Of a stretch of DNA of 64,000 nt, positions 22,541 to 31,764 are shown piece by piece. A program made the translations under genes and the position numbers. Source of the stretch: Dermanyssus gallinae (lineage: Eukaryota > Arthropoda > Arachnida > Mesostigmata > Dermanyssidae); contig QVRM01000283.1 in assembly GCA_003439945.1 (NCBI GenBank), positions 1 to 64,000 on the forward strand. The letters run 5' to 3'. How positions within the stretch are numbered: the first letter of the stretch is position 1; every line of letters starts with the position of its first letter. The notes under the pieces were generated by a model that saw only the letters and a list, made by a program, of their open reading frames with translations, searched no databases and had not been told where the DNA came from.

Positions 22541-23419
22541 CTAGGTGTACCAATATGGAACCGGAATGAGTTTGTAGAAGGCGCTGCTGTCAGTGTGGTC
22601 TGCCGCCGATGGCGCCAATAGTGTCATTCTGTTGTTGTGGAGAGTGGCAGCGGTTTCCAACCCAAGAGAGCTCAAGTTTTGCCGATCAGCATTGTTCAAA
22701 ACAGTAGTGAACATATCAATTTTTGTGTCCAAAAACCAAGATCTGCGCAGCGCCTTGGTTTTTGTGTCCAAAAACCAAGATCTGCGCAGCGCCTTGGTTT
22801 TTGTTTTCTTCTAAAAATAACTGCGACAGAAGCGCATGAAATGCTAAAGGAAGCTTACGGAAGCCATGTTCTTGGTTGTACCCAGTGTTTTGAGCAGTTC
22901 GAAAAGTTCAAAAGCGCTAATTTTGGAACCCAGAACGGATCACGCAGAAGACCCCAAACGTTTTGGAAGATCGCGAACTGACAGCCTTGTTGGATGAGAA
23001 TGCCAGCCAAACGCAATAACAGCTCGCAGATTAACTCCACGCCTCCCCACAAAACATTTCCGTGCGCCTGAACAACATTAAATTGATCTCGAAGTCGGGG
23101 AAATGGGTTCCTCATAAGCAGACCTACATGCGATATTCTGCTCTGTAGGCACAAAGAGCAATCAGTTCTCTACCGAATCGTGACCGGAGATGTAAAGTTG
23201 ACCTATCATTTCGATTTTTATTGTAAAATGGTTTGGGCAAACCAGTCTCATCGACTACACGGTCAATTCGTTACGGAAAAAATATGCTCTGTATTTAGTG
23301 GAACCAAAAAGGCGTGATCTACTGTGAGCTGCCGGAATCCGGTCAAACCCCCGAAACTGCGGTTTCTGTGTAATAAAAACCTAACTTAGCTGAAAATAAA
23401 ATTATATTGGTTTTCCTAG
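22541..23419 (+). mobile_element. Mariner element, internally deleted, with recognisable terminal inverted repeats
   Basis: The left end CTAGGTGTACCAATAT (22541-22556) is matched by ATATTGGTTTTCCTAG at 23404-23419, an imperfect inverted repeat. The right end is followed by TA and the left preceded by CA, compatible with a mutated TA target duplication. Inside is the mariner helix-turn-helix start (TEAHEMLKEAYG, CFEQFEKFKSANFG, near 22822-22927). Next is a GKWVPHKQ-like linker near 23095-23125 and the catalytic IVTGD remnant near 23180. The sequence then jumps to the 3' end, losing the remaining catalytic region. At 879 bp it is shorter than the usual 1.3 kb. Stops and a 39-bp duplication confirm it cannot encode transposase. 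Confidence 0.85.
22721..22799. repeat. 39-bp tandem duplication inside the mariner
   Basis: TTTTGTGTCCAAAAACCAAG starts at 22721 and again at 22760, giving two near-identical 39-bp units (13 codons). Each unit contains the inverted repeat AAAAACCAAG / CTTGGTTTTT. Confidence 0.95.
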
Positions 23420-24458
23420 TATGAAGTGTTTAACAGCTTTACCGGACTCTGTCATCAAAGGTGGAAGAAGAAGAAAGAGAGATTACGAAAAAGTGTCACA
23501 ACGGCGCCAACGGACTTACTGCTTGGACGTTCGCGCCTCTGTTCCCATTCAGGTGGAAATGGAATAGCGCGGTTCTGAAAACATAACAAAACGAGACATT
23601 GTCCATTTTATTTACATCACACGTCTCGTTACAAGATTACAGCAACCGTAAACTTCTACAAGGAGTAATAGCGATGAGTATGCAACTATGATATTAAATA
23701 CTAATTCAATTTACCATTATTATTATGAGTACGCGGCTGTGGTAGTAAGTACAATAATAACTGCTCACAACAAAGAATGCGAATAATTTAGGTTTTATTG
23801 AGGGTTGAGGAATCCGATTATTTGACTGGTTTCGGTGTTCGATTAGCCATTGACTATTTACTCTGGCCTCAATCCGACAAATCGGTTAACAACGCCGCCA
23901 AACAAGCTGAGCTAATAAAATACAACTTAAAGTAAAATGAAATTAATGCAAATAAACTCTCAGAGCAGTGAAGTTTTGATGTTAACGGTTTCGATGTTCA
24001 ATGCTTTGTGTGTCTTACTCTAGTTGTTACTTTAAATATTAAACCAAACCCATATAATAATTTATATAAGCTTTTTTTAAATAATAATAATATAATAATC
24101 TTTCTGATAGACCGCACCACAGCCTCACACAGTCGCGCAAGGAGCACCTCACCGACCGCCAGATTGCCGCAAGGGCAGAACGCAAGTTAGCTGAGGGAGA
24201 CATACGCTTCTCCGCACGCACTCTACTTTCGACAGAGTCTTTCGCATTGCCCGACGACCGCACGACTCAGGAACTTAGAAGCAAGCATCCCTCTCCTCCG
24301 GCTCACGTCAGGGACCGCTTGATCAACTTTGAGCAACCTCCCACGGATGAGCCTTTCATCGTTCCGGCACAGCTCGTAGTTAATGCGGTTCGCTCCTTCT
24401 CACTAGCATCTGGCCCTGAACTGGATGGCTTACCGTCCTCGACATCTGAGAGATACTG

Positions 24459-26522
24459 TTGGACAGCACAATACCTTCTTCCGAAAGACTGCTAGCGGAA
24501 CTGCGCTGTCTGACTAACTTGACTCTAAGTGGCAGGCTGCCAAGTTTTTGCCACCCAATCTTCTATGGGGCAGATCTGACAGCCCTGAAGAAAAAAGACG
24601 GTTCCATTAGACCGATAGCGTGCGGCCTTACTTTACGTAGGCTGAGTGCCAAAGTAGCGATTGCCATCAATAGGACGGCAATCGTGAAGGCGGTGGCACC
24701 TCACCAGGTTGGCGTTTCAGTTAAAGGCGGAGCTGAAGCTGCAGCACACGCAACTCGGGCTTTCACGGAGGCAGAGGGACCCCTACGAGTCCTGGTAAAA
24801 CTAGATTTCCGAAACGCCTTCAACACCATCCGACGCGATGTTATCCTTAGTGAAGTTAAAGCGAAAGTTCCACAAATGTTTCGCTTAGCGTGGCAGAGCT
24901 ACGGCACGCCATCACTGATGTCCTGGGGAGAGAGTGAGCCTCTTCTCTCAGCCAACGGAGTACAACAGGGAGATCCGATTGGGCCCGCCTTATTTAGTTT
25001 AGGAATCTCAGGATTAGTGTCCCGCATGAAAAGTCCACTAAATGTGTGGTACCTAGACGATAGTATACTAGGCGGCCCGGCGAACATAGTGGCCTCCGAC
25101 ATACGCGAAGTGCTACAGTTTGCTGAGGAGGGAGGCTTAACTCTTAACGCCTCAAAATGCGAGGTCATAGCTGTAGGTGGAACCTCCCACCAGCAGGATG
25201 AGGCATGCAAACTCATTGCAGACGCCCTGCACGGTACAAAGATAATTGAGTTGCCTGACCTAGAAGTCCTGGGAGCGGCCATTGGATCTCGGAAGATCTT
25301 GAAAACTATCCTGGATAAGCGGGACGCCCTCCGGTGTATCAAAACTCGGCTATTGGCGATGCACGCACAGGCTACTTTATGTCTATGGAGATACAGCCTA
25401 GGATCACCTAGGCTAAACTACATTCTACGCACGTCCTCCACAGGTCACCACTGTGATAATTTGCAAGCATTTGACGAGGTGGCAAAGGATATACTGAGTG
25501 AAGTTCTAAACGTGGCTCTTACCGAAAGATCCTGGGAAAGGGTCACACTTCCTCTCAGCGAAGGAGAATTGGGACTAAGGTCCGTGGCAGAGCTTGCTTC
25601 GTTGTGCTACGCGGCCTCTATCATAGAGTTCTCGGGGCTTGCGGAGACGTTGTTAGAACCGGATGTTCATTCTGTGCTGCGCGGAAGGAGGGACGAAGCC
25701 AAGCTGGCAGCTAGACAAGCGATAGGCCCTGGCCCCTGGGAGCAACACCCTACGCAGCACATGCTTGACAGCTACAAGTGTCAAACAACCGCTCGCACGA
25801 TCTTAGATGACATCCAATCCCCGACAGAGAGAGCGGTATTCATAGCTGCCCGTGACACTTTCAGCAGTGGCTTCCTAAGAGCACTTCCTTCATCACAGCT
25901 GGGCACCATGCTGGACAACACCTCCTTCCGCATGGTGGCCGCTCTAAGAATAGGCGCTCCCATATGTGAGCCATACGAGTGTAAGGCGTGTGGAAAAACA
26001 GTGGATGAGGACGGACTGCACCCTTTGAGCTGCACTAAAAGCCCTGGTAGGGCTCCCAGACACGCGGAAACCAACGCGATCCTAAAGAAGGCTCTTTGTA
26101 GAGCCGGCATACCAAGCACCCTGGAGCCCAAATTGGGCCTCGAAGACGACAAAAGACCAGACGGCGTCACCATCCCGCCATGGTCCAACGGCAAATGCCT
26201 GGTATGGGATGCCACGGTATCATGTACAGTGGCTCCGTCATATTTGATGCACAGCGCCATCAGGTTAGGGTGGGTTGCTGAACATGCCGAGATCGCAAAA
26301 AAACGCAAATACTCTGATTTGAGGAGGAGATATCACTTCGTACCCGTCACCTTGGAAACGATGGGCCCGATCAGCAAGAGCACAAGTATCCTCCTCAAAG
26401 ACCTAGGTGTCAAAATTAGTGCTAACACGGGTGACCAGCGCGAGGGCGAGTTTCTGCGTCAGCAACTCTCGCTCGCAGTGTTTAGGGGAAACGCCGCCGC
26501 TCTCCTCGGCTCTCTGGCTTGA
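24459..26522 (+). CDS. Reverse transcriptase / restriction-like endonuclease of LINE family B (687-codon ORF)
   Basis: Reverse transcribes its RNA at a nicked target (target-primed reverse transcription). Seen: KKKDGSIRPIACG (about 44-56), KLDFRNAFNTIRRD with the first catalytic Asp (114-127), GVQQGDPIGPALF (167-179), and YLDD with catalytic Asp pair (198-201). A thumb/connector follows, then a CX2CX8HX4C zinc knuckle (about 507-525). The endonuclease has RPDG (about 566), WDATVSCTVAPSY (about 582) and a KKRKYSDL basic motif. There is a single open frame over the catalytic RT core and endonuclease. The listed Met is not the true start: the protein continues upstream in another frame, and the N-terminal zinc fingers are missing. 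The family resembles the R2-type PO21 proteins of arthropods; placement among R2, R4/Dong and NeSL clades needs a tree. Confidence 0.92.
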   Translation: MDSTIPSSERLLAELRCLTNLTLSGRLPSFCHPIFYGADLTALKKKDGSIRPIACGLTLRRLSAKVAIAINRTAIVKAVAPHQVGVSVKGGAEAAAHATRAFTEAEGPLRVLVKLDFRNAFNTIRRDVILSEVKAKVPQMFRLAWQSYGTPSLMSWGESEPLLSANGVQQGDPIGPALFSLGISGLVSRMKSPLNVWYLDDSILGGPANIVASDIREVLQFAEEGGLTLNASKCEVIAVGGTSHQQDEACKLIADALHGTKIIELPDLEVLGAAIGSRKILKTILDKRDALRCIKTRLLAMHAQATLCLWRYSLGSPRLNYILRTSSTGHHCDNLQAFDEVAKDILSEVLNVALTERSWERVTLPLSEGELGLRSVAELASLCYAASIIEFSGLAETLLEPDVHSVLRGRRDEAKLAARQAIGPGPWEQHPTQHMLDSYKCQTTARTILDDIQSPTERAVFIAARDTFSSGFLRALPSSQLGTMLDNTSFRMVAALRIGAPICEPYECKACGKTVDEDGLHPLSCTKSPGRAPRHAETNAILKKALCRAGIPSTLEPKLGLEDDKRPDGVTIPPWSNGKCLVWDATVSCTVAPSYLMHSAIRLGWVAEHAEIAKKRKYSDLRRRYHFVPVTLETMGPISKSTSILLKDLGVKISANTGDQREGEFLRQQLSLAVFRGNAAALLGSLA

Positions 26523-26593
26523 GCCGGGGGGGGGTGCGGCCTACGCGGGTCCCGTTTGGGTCCCACAATTGTAGGGAAATACTAAAAAATTGA

Positions 26594-26766
26594 ATAAATA
26601 ATAATAATAAAATATATAATAATAATAATAATATATAATAATAATAATAATAAATAAATATAATAATAATAATAATAATATATAAATATAATACATATAA
26701 TAATAATAATAATAATAATAATATATAATAATATAATAAAATTAATCTAAAAACTTATTATTATTC
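26594..26766. repeat. (TAA)n-rich 3' tail of LINE family B
   Basis: TAA units interrupted by TATA steps, directly after the short 3' UTR of the element. Confidence 0.9.
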
Positions 26767-28316
26767 TTCTATTCTTATCTTATTTTATTATTTACGATTA
26801 GTTCCAAACCTACGACTACATTTGATACTTTACTTCCCACCGAATGATCAAAATAAATAATACATCCTGGAGCCCCTGAGTACTTGTATACCTTAAAAAC
26901 TATAGACCATATGAATGACTCATGCAAACCTTCGGCTTGGATGAAACGCATACATGTTACTATATATATAATATTAATATATATAATTATAATACAATGC
27001 GTTTTCATAAGTACATGTACGAAACTGATCAGCCTAAACAGTTTAATTTTGCCAGTGACGGTACCGACACACGTGAAGTCGTATAGTTAGCTTCATAAAA
27101 CGGCCATGTTGTATATGGTCATTGTTTCATTGCTCGCCTTCGTGTCCAAACTTAAATAAATCCCTTCTAGACACCTAATAAAGGTTTATGCACTATGATT
27201 GCTTGAGCCTACAGAGCCTATTCTTGAACGTGCTACGAGGAACATTAACAGAGATAAATAATATATATGTATATATAGACCGAGAAAACAAATATATCGT
27301 TACCTTGGTAGAACCGCACCATCCTCCGGTGGTGTTCCTCATGTCTGCAATAGCCACCAACACAGAACACACAAAAACCTTTTTATAGTATCATCGTATG
27401 CACATCCAGATGCATCCTTACGTATCTTCTCTGTTGTTACAACGAATCGACCACCACTAGCTCACGAGCTCAGTTGACATGCTAGGCAGTCCCTACTTGC
27501 TTAGTGCTGACTAGCGCCTCACAACCAATATCCGAGTGCTTTTCAGTGTATGCATGCAAACCACCGTTCTGCGGCTCGACAGGTCAGCCACAACACAGAG
27601 CACTTGATACTGATAAGAAGAGAGATTATGACCGCAGGCTCCAAGTGGACGCCAATAGCATGTTACGCGCCTTTTTTTTTTGAAGAATATTCACGGTACG
27701 GAACAAACCTCGTCGAGAAGACTGGTCGCTAGGCGTGGAGAACAATAAGCGCTTTATCCCTTAGCTGCACACTACTGCATTTAGGCTCAATGGGCTGACG
27801 CATGGACGGACAGACGGACAGACGGACGGGCTGAATAGTTGCTGCTGCTGCTGTTGCTGCGGCCGCTGTTCGACGTATCCAACAACGGACTGGCCCAGTC
27901 GATTGGCTGCTCATGCTGCGATTCGTAGCGCCAAGAGGCCTATGGGCCGGCATTATTCGCCAACCGGCAGGCTAACATTGCAGTAGCAGCGGTGGTAGCA
28001 ATGGTGGTAGTAGGATTGGTGGTGGTGGTGGTGATGGTGGTGGCGGTACTGGCAACGGCTAATAGTCGGTGCTCGATGGTATTAAATAGCGATGATGTGA
28101 TTGCTCTACGATAGAGCTGATGCTGTTAACGCCACGTCCGCTGCTGCTACTGTTGCTGGCGCTGACGATGGTGGTGGTCGGGGTGACGGTAGTGTTAGCG
28201 TTGGCGCGGTGGAGCAGCTTGCCGGCCGTACCAGAAGCATGGCTCTTGTTCTACTGCTTCCCACTCTCTCTATAGCGATGCAATTGTCGGGGTGTCTGTT
28301 ATGTGCAGCGACTTCA
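26767..28316. other. No gene recognised; triplet-rich low-complexity DNA toward the right
   Basis: 26767-27700 is AT-rich with no supported ORF. At 27800-27830 there is a GGACAGAC run; 27840-27860 is (CTG)n; 28005-28047 is (GGT)n; 28140-28170 is CTG/GCTGGC-rich. These resemble the CpG and triplet-rich flanks of arthropod developmental genes, but no exon is recognised. Confidence 0.45.
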
Positions 28317-28319
28317 TCG

Positions 28320-28393
28320 TTGCTTGTCATCATCATCATGGTCATCATCATATTCATCATCATCGTCATCATCATCATCATCATCATCATCAT
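28320..28393. repeat. (CAT)n microsatellite
   Basis: Imperfect TCA/CAT triplets over about 74 bases. Confidence 0.95.
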
Positions 28394-28870
28394 GGGTCTA
28401 CTGATCCAACGATGCCATGAGCAACGATGCATTTTGACCTAGATGACGTCAGCGGTCATCGGTGAAATTCGTCAGCCCCACGTCTCTACTCCGGCTGCTA
28501 TGGATGCTTCGACGGCGATGACTCCATACAGGAATCGGAACTACTGGTTCTGCAGCTACTTCTGTAAGGTCGCCTTTGCTAGTCATATACGAGCTATGCG
28601 AGACGAGACTTATCGTTCAAAGTGAGACGGAAGCCGTGGCGGGAGACCGATGAAAGGAGGAGCGGGCTTGCAAATGATGACTGAAGCCTGCTGCTTCGTC
28701 TGTCGATGCTGCTGTGAAATAAAGGTCCGATCTGAGACTAAGAGTCCGCTAAGCTGGCCGGTGGCCGTCTCCTTAGTGAGGCCGGTAATCGGTGTTAGAG
28801 CACAAAAATACGCGTACTCACAAACGGAGATGTACGACCACGATAACTGACGACACCTAAATACTTTCTG

Positions 28871-29040
28871 GGCTGACTCTCAGCCAAGATTTAACGTCCA
28901 CGGAACTGCTTTTCGCATGGCTTCATAGATGGACCCCCGTAAATACAAATGTAAGGCAGCGCTGGGGCTCAAACCCGTGCACCTATGTGTCTCGACCAGT
29001 CGCGAGGCGCAGACGAATGCACCACGCCACCAGGCTTGAC
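28871..29040 (-). mobile_element. tRNA-derived SINE, family S1, copy 3
   Basis: The reverse complement aligns through its length with the copy at 10431: GCCTGGTGGCGTGGTGCATT head, box B GGTTTGAGCCC (28965-28975), TTTACGGGGGTCCATCTATG, TTCCGTGGACGTTAAATC, and the hairpin GGCTGA-GAG-TCAGCC (28871-28885). No clean target duplication is seen. Confidence 0.9.
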
Positions 29041-29043
29041 AAT

Positions 29044-30880
29044 TGACAATACCTGCTGACGACGAAACACATCTCACTTATCAAATTCTACTTGTCTTGC
29101 CTCTCCCGTCGCATCCCCGAATCGAGGAACGTGTTTCGTATCTATGCAGTGTTTAGATAAATAGTCCTGTCACCGATTCGTTAACGGCACTCTGCTATCC
29201 CACTAAGGCGACATGTGTGACTGAACTACGATGTTAGTGTTATTGTTGCTGCTGCTCCTGATAATGATGACGCCGATACCCGACAGAGCAGTGCATGCGA
29301 CCGCAATCAGCGGAATCTCGAACTCCGTTACCTCTTCAGACATAGTGTACCGATCGACGTCGGCGCTGGGTCGTGCGTATACGGATGTCCGTACGCATGT
29401 TTACTCTCCGCTCTGTTCGTGGACATGAGTGATTCATCATAAGATCAGCAAAACACAGATTCATGCTCATTTTTTTATATATATAAAAGAAGCTTTTTGA
29501 GCTGGGCTATCATATTCCGTCATCGGTTTGTCTACAGTAGGCAAAAAGCTACTGTAGCTAGCCTCCACTAGTCGGGGGACCGGCAGTTCACTTTCCCTTC
29601 CCTGGGGCGGGGGGCATATTCGATATGTCCAAGGTCATTTTCGCTATACAGACGTACGCCAAACACTTGGTGTTATTGTTATTGGGCTTGATGCGATTGT
29701 TGCTATTATGTTGTTGATAAAATAATAACGACGACGGTTGTGCATCGTTGTTTGTTGCTGTTGTTGTTGTTGTGGTTGTCGTTAATGTCGTTGTCGTTGT
29801 TGTTGTTGGTGTTAATCATCTATAGGATATACAATAGTGTGATCAGTATAACTACAGCCTCGTGGTAATAGTAAAATTAAAAATCGCTCAGTGCCAGCCT
29901 TGTTAGCGAGGAGACTGCATCGCACTCACTGCCATGATATCTTACACGTAAACATGACAATTCTGACAAACACATGTGTCACACGATTCATGATAAACGT
30001 CTTTCTGACATAGGAGGTGCTGAAATCTACAGCAAAACGGGTGGTTATGTGCCTATTTGTCGTGCCCGTGTTCTTTCATTCTAACCTAAATGTTTACGTG
30101 TATATATTTTAATTGACTATTAACGACCACCTTGTTGATTATCTATTCGACGATGTTGATTGTGTCTATACTTGTCGCTTTGGACTGCAGTGTGTAGTGG
30201 TTTGACATATTGTGGCAGAAGCACGTTGTGCCGGGGCGTGAAGAACTTGACCCGTGTCCGATGTCTCTACTTTGTTGCTCGCTCAAATTGTGCAGCCACC
30301 AATTTGTAATCCAACATTTTCCTGGGTACTGCCTTCCTTGCCTGTTGCTTTTGCTTTTCTTCCAGCAACATATCGAATAATTCATAACGTTTCAATCAAC
30401 TAGTATAATACCCCGGATGAGGCCAGCTTAGTCTGCATGCCCCTGTCGTCGAAGGCCTTTGACCCGCTCACATATTGTTAGCCGTGAGCAAACAAACCGA
30501 CACGATGAACCGACGGTTGGCTGCTTGTTCGGTGTCTTTGTCAATCCTTCAATCAACACCAACAAAAGAATGCGGTTATCGGTGAACGGTCTGCTATTTT
30601 GCAAACAAAAACATAAACCTTATAGAGTTATCGAAATGTCAATATGAAAGGCATCGATTATTGAGTTGAACATAGTACGTACTTTACTACTCTGCACTCC
30701 ACTCGAACGAGATATTCTTTCTAGCACCCTGTAGAGCGGCGGCGTCGTGTCTGCGACTCCCCCTAAGTACATATGGTAACCTTTGATTTTTATAGCCACA
30801 CGTTTATCGTCATAGAGTTCGCGTCCCTCTGGGATGCCGCTTGCTCCCGGGTCAGTCGTTTGTTGCTAAATTAGCGACCT
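29044..30880. other. No gene recognised
   Basis: Contains a 65-codon ORF (29231) with a Leu-rich start made by CTG/TTG repeats, a (TTG)n stretch at 29740-29815, and short motif-free ORFs. Confidence 0.4.
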
Positions 30881-30889
30881 ACTGGCATT

Positions 30890-31760
30890 TGCGTTAGCTA
30901 ATACGGGCCATTCATTGCCAATATTGTGAAGAAGCCGCGAGGACCTGGCCACGTCTGTACATGTATAAATGCAGAAGCAATGTCAGTCTTTGAGAATACG
31001 TTTACTAGATCAATACCGACCAGTACCTGCTGATTTGACCCAATTGTCAAATAAGCACAAATGTGAACAAAAGCGCTAGCTTTCATTACTGGAACAATTG
31101 GATAGGCTTATTCACTGTGTTCAACCTGTTCGATCATGTTTTTATCTAGCATTTCTCGTAGATCCTTCTCGACATCTTCAGTAAGCGCATAGGGCATCAC
31201 ACATACTGGTTTTGGCCCGCCTTTAATCTTCTGCTGAAAGCTCCACGCTTTGTCGGCAACATTATTGGCACTGATCTGTTTGAACGCGTATGTTTGCATC
31301 CAGTCCTGGCCGAAAAAGCATCACAAAATGTGGGTCTTCAACCGGGTAAAAGCGGAGTAGTCTTTTGTGTTGCTTGAGTTTAGCCTTTACTTCAACATAT
31401 GAGACGCAACCGTCTGTTTATCTGGCCACTAGCAATGTCATGTCCGCTTGCTTCTTATGCGTGCCATCATTCGCCTTGTGGCCTGCGCTACTACTTCTAT
31501 AACACATCTCACAACATTTACTAGGGTTGAGGAAATTGTGGCCCGTTTTTGCTTGATGGTCTTCCATTGGCTCGTCTGCTATCCATACGAACGCTTGTAG
31601 ATTTCAATGTTTGTAGTCTTATACACTTTTAATCTCTTTTTACGGCTGGTGTAGTCAGCGATTGAACGTTGAAATTGATTCACCTTGGTCTTGTCATAAG
31701 TCGCAAACTTCCATCGTCTACTAGAGCGTCGAATACCTTTGTGGTAAGTTCAGATTGAAG
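30890..31760 (-). mobile_element. Ty3/Gypsy retrotransposon fragment: gag knuckle, protease end, reverse transcriptase start
   Basis: Going down the - strand: a possible zinc-knuckle remnant (SKCCEMCYRSSSAGHKANDG) near 31510. Next is a protease C-terminal piece ending GQDWMQ (GRDWL position) near 31300. The RT entry (KPVCVMPYALTEDVEKDLREM) lies near 31170-31230, then VMKASAFVHICAY and FSKTDIASAFIHV, the first catalytic Asp region, in the ORF 31086-30898. Several stops and a small deletion before the FSKTD motif. It is the upstream half of a polyprotein whose downstream half occurs at 17240-18260, same strand. No LTR found. Confidence 0.82.
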
Positions 31761-31764
31761 ATTG

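Larger units (their letters stand above)
24105..26770 (+). mobile_element. LINE family B with restriction-like endonuclease, longest copy
   Basis: A 5'-truncated non-LTR element. Coding similarity starts near 24110 (ARAERKLAEGDIR), continues with the pre-RT segment (KHPSPPAHV), and after frame breaks between about 24425 and 24470 enters the large ORF 24459-26522. A 3' UTR of about 60 bases (with G9) and a (TAA)-rich tail to about 26766 follow. The 5' junction at 24085-24105 is also (TAA)-rich, as in the copy at 42846. Few disruptions make it the youngest copy of the family. Confidence 0.92.

Noticed and set aside
29231..29428. 65-codon ORF with a Leu-rich signal-like start
   Set aside because: The Leu run comes from a CTG/TTG simple repeat; no promoter or Cys pattern supports a secreted peptide.
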